From contig CAMLJW010000293.1 of the NCBI GenBank assembly GCA_946480485.1, positions 1 to 6,789 of the forward strand: DNA of 6,789 nucleotides, in the 5' to 3' direction. The position numbers and the translations under genes were made by a program. Numbering within the stretch: position 1 is the stretch's first letter; every line of letters begins with the position of its first letter. The stretch is from an uncultured Streptomyces sp. (lineage in GTDB: Bacteria; Actinomycetota; Actinomycetes; Streptomycetales; Streptomycetaceae). Shown in pieces: positions 5,931-6,789 of this stretch. The notes below the pieces were generated by a model. The model was not told where the DNA came from, did not search any database, and saw only the letters and a program-made list of their open reading frames with translations.

Positions 5931-6789
5931 ATGACGACGGCGGCGCGCACGGAGTTCCCGAGCCCGTACGAGATGACGGCCCCTGCGGGTGCGGAGGGCT
6001 GGGAACGGCTGTACCCGTACCACATGGTCTTCCAGCCCTGGCGGCGTGCGGCCGATGAGCGGCGGTTCTGGTTTCGGGACAGCCAGCACTGGCCCACCGT
6101 GGTGAAACCGTTCGAGACGGTCATCGCCGATTTCTCGGTCACCTCCCTGGGCCATTTCAACACCCGGCACTTCGTGGTGCCGCCCGCCTACGGCCTCGCG
6201 TTCCGCGTCCACCAGGGCTACGTCTATATGAGTCCGGTGGCCGCGCCGGAAAGCCGGATCCCTGCCCGCGTGCCGCTGTTCCTGGAACGCGCCGGCTACT
6301 ACTACGCGAACTGGGGCAGGCTGCTGGACAACTGGAAGCAAAAGGTCCTAGGCACCATCCGGGAGCTGGAGTCGATCAGCTTCACCGATCTGCCGGAAGT
6401 CCAGCCGTACGCGGAGATCGAAGCGGGTGTCGGCCTGGATGCCTCCGATGCCCTGCTCGGCGGGTACGACCGGCTCCTCGCCCTGTGCCACCGCGCCTGG
6501 CTTTACCACTTCGAGTTCCTCAACCTCGGCTACGTGGCCTACCTGGACTTCTTCCACTTCTGCAAGCAGTGGTTCCCGGACATCCCGGACCATGGCATCG
6601 CGTCGATGGTGACGGGCGTGGACATGGAGCTGTTCCGCCCGGACGACGAGCTCAGGAAGCTGGCCAGGCTCGCTCTCGCACTGGGTGTCGACACGGTACT
6701 GACCGTGCCCGACCCGGGGGAGCACACCCTGACCGCCCTCGGCCGCGAGCCGGGCGGCCGCGACTGGCTCGACGCCTGGAGCTCCGCCC
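5931..6789 (+). CDS. PpsA-like partner subunit of a split PEP-synthase-type phosphotransferase (3' truncated by window edge)
   Basis: The ATG at 5931 has a good ribosome-binding site, GAAAGGA (5917-5923), 7 nt upstream, overlapping the stop of the preceding gene. The frame stays open for 286 codons to the window end. The product has GAEGWERLYPYH (20-31), FLERAGYYYANW (117-128), EFLNLGYVAYLDFFHFCKQW (195-214) and MVTGVDMELFRPDDEL (226-241). From memory these resemble the N-terminal and middle part of PpsA, the large phenylphosphate synthase subunit, and related actinobacterial proteins annotated as PEP-utilising enzymes. The family's catalytic phospho-histidine lies near the C-terminus (around residue 570 in PpsA) and is outside the window, so activity cannot be confirmed. 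There is no signal peptide or membrane helix, and a cytoplasmic location is expected. Many aromatic residues (Trp, Tyr, Phe) suit either a small aromatic ligand or a hydrophobic core. Co-transcription with the ATP-grasp gene is strongly suggested by the 12-bp gap. Confidence 0.85.
   Translation, partial: MTTAARTEFPSPYEMTAPAGAEGWERLYPYHMVFQPWRRAADERRFWFRDSQHWPTVVKPFETVIADFSVTSLGHFNTRHFVVPPAYGLAFRVHQGYVYMSPVAAPESRIPARVPLFLERAGYYYANWGRLLDNWKQKVLGTIRELESISFTDLPEVQPYAEIEAGVGLDASDALLGGYDRLLALCHRAWLYHFEFLNLGYVAYLDFFHFCKQWFPDIPDHGIASMVTGVDMELFRPDDELRKLARLALALGVDTVLTVPDPGEHTLTALGREPGGRDWLDAWSSA

Noticed and set aside
4557..6341. Long minus-strand open frame opposite the PpsB/PpsA-like genes
   Set aside because: It crosses two well-supported genes and the intergenic region, and its composition is that of a GC shadow.

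Overview
The window looks like chromosomal DNA from a high-GC actinomycete, most probably Streptomyces or a close relative. GC is high with strong third-position bias, two of the genes use GTG starts, and the RNase J, the CopC-CopD fusion and the HhH-GPD protein all have the look of actinobacterial family members. No tRNA, rRNA, CRISPR array, insertion sequence or phage gene was seen.

Layout, left to right. (1) 1-172, minus strand: the N-terminal part of an HhH-GPD-type base-excision repair protein, running off the left edge. (2) About 173-644: no intact gene. It holds a 14-bp tandem repeat (270-325), then the decayed C-terminal third of a short-chain dehydrogenase/reductase (SDR) on the plus strand, then the leader of the next gene. 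(3) 645-2600, plus: a CopC-CopD copper-handling membrane protein with a cleavable signal peptide, a CopC domain, about eight membrane helices and an extracytoplasmic C-terminal domain. An in-frame 18-bp tandem repeat encodes an acidic, probably cytoplasmic loop. (4) 2601-2861: a convergent intergenic region with two hairpins that could act as terminators. (5) 2862-4547, minus: a complete RNase J. (6) 4548-4799: a divergent promoter region with several inverted repeats. (7) 4800-5918 and 5931-6789, plus: two adjacent genes that together resemble a split PEP synthase. The first is a stand-alone ATP-grasp domain (PpsB-like). The second, cut by the right edge, resembles the N-terminal and middle part of the PpsA subunit of phenylphosphate synthase.

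The genes do not form one pathway. The only clear functional unit is the pair at the right end, which is spaced 12 bp apart and very probably co-transcribed. By analogy with phenylphosphate synthase, the first subunit would bind ATP and transfer a phosphoryl group through a histidine on the second subunit to a small acceptor molecule. That acceptor cannot be read from the sequence, and the expected phospho-histidine region lies beyond the window. RNase J is transcribed away from this pair. It is not next to dapA, its usual neighbour in Streptomyces, so it may be a second RNase J copy.
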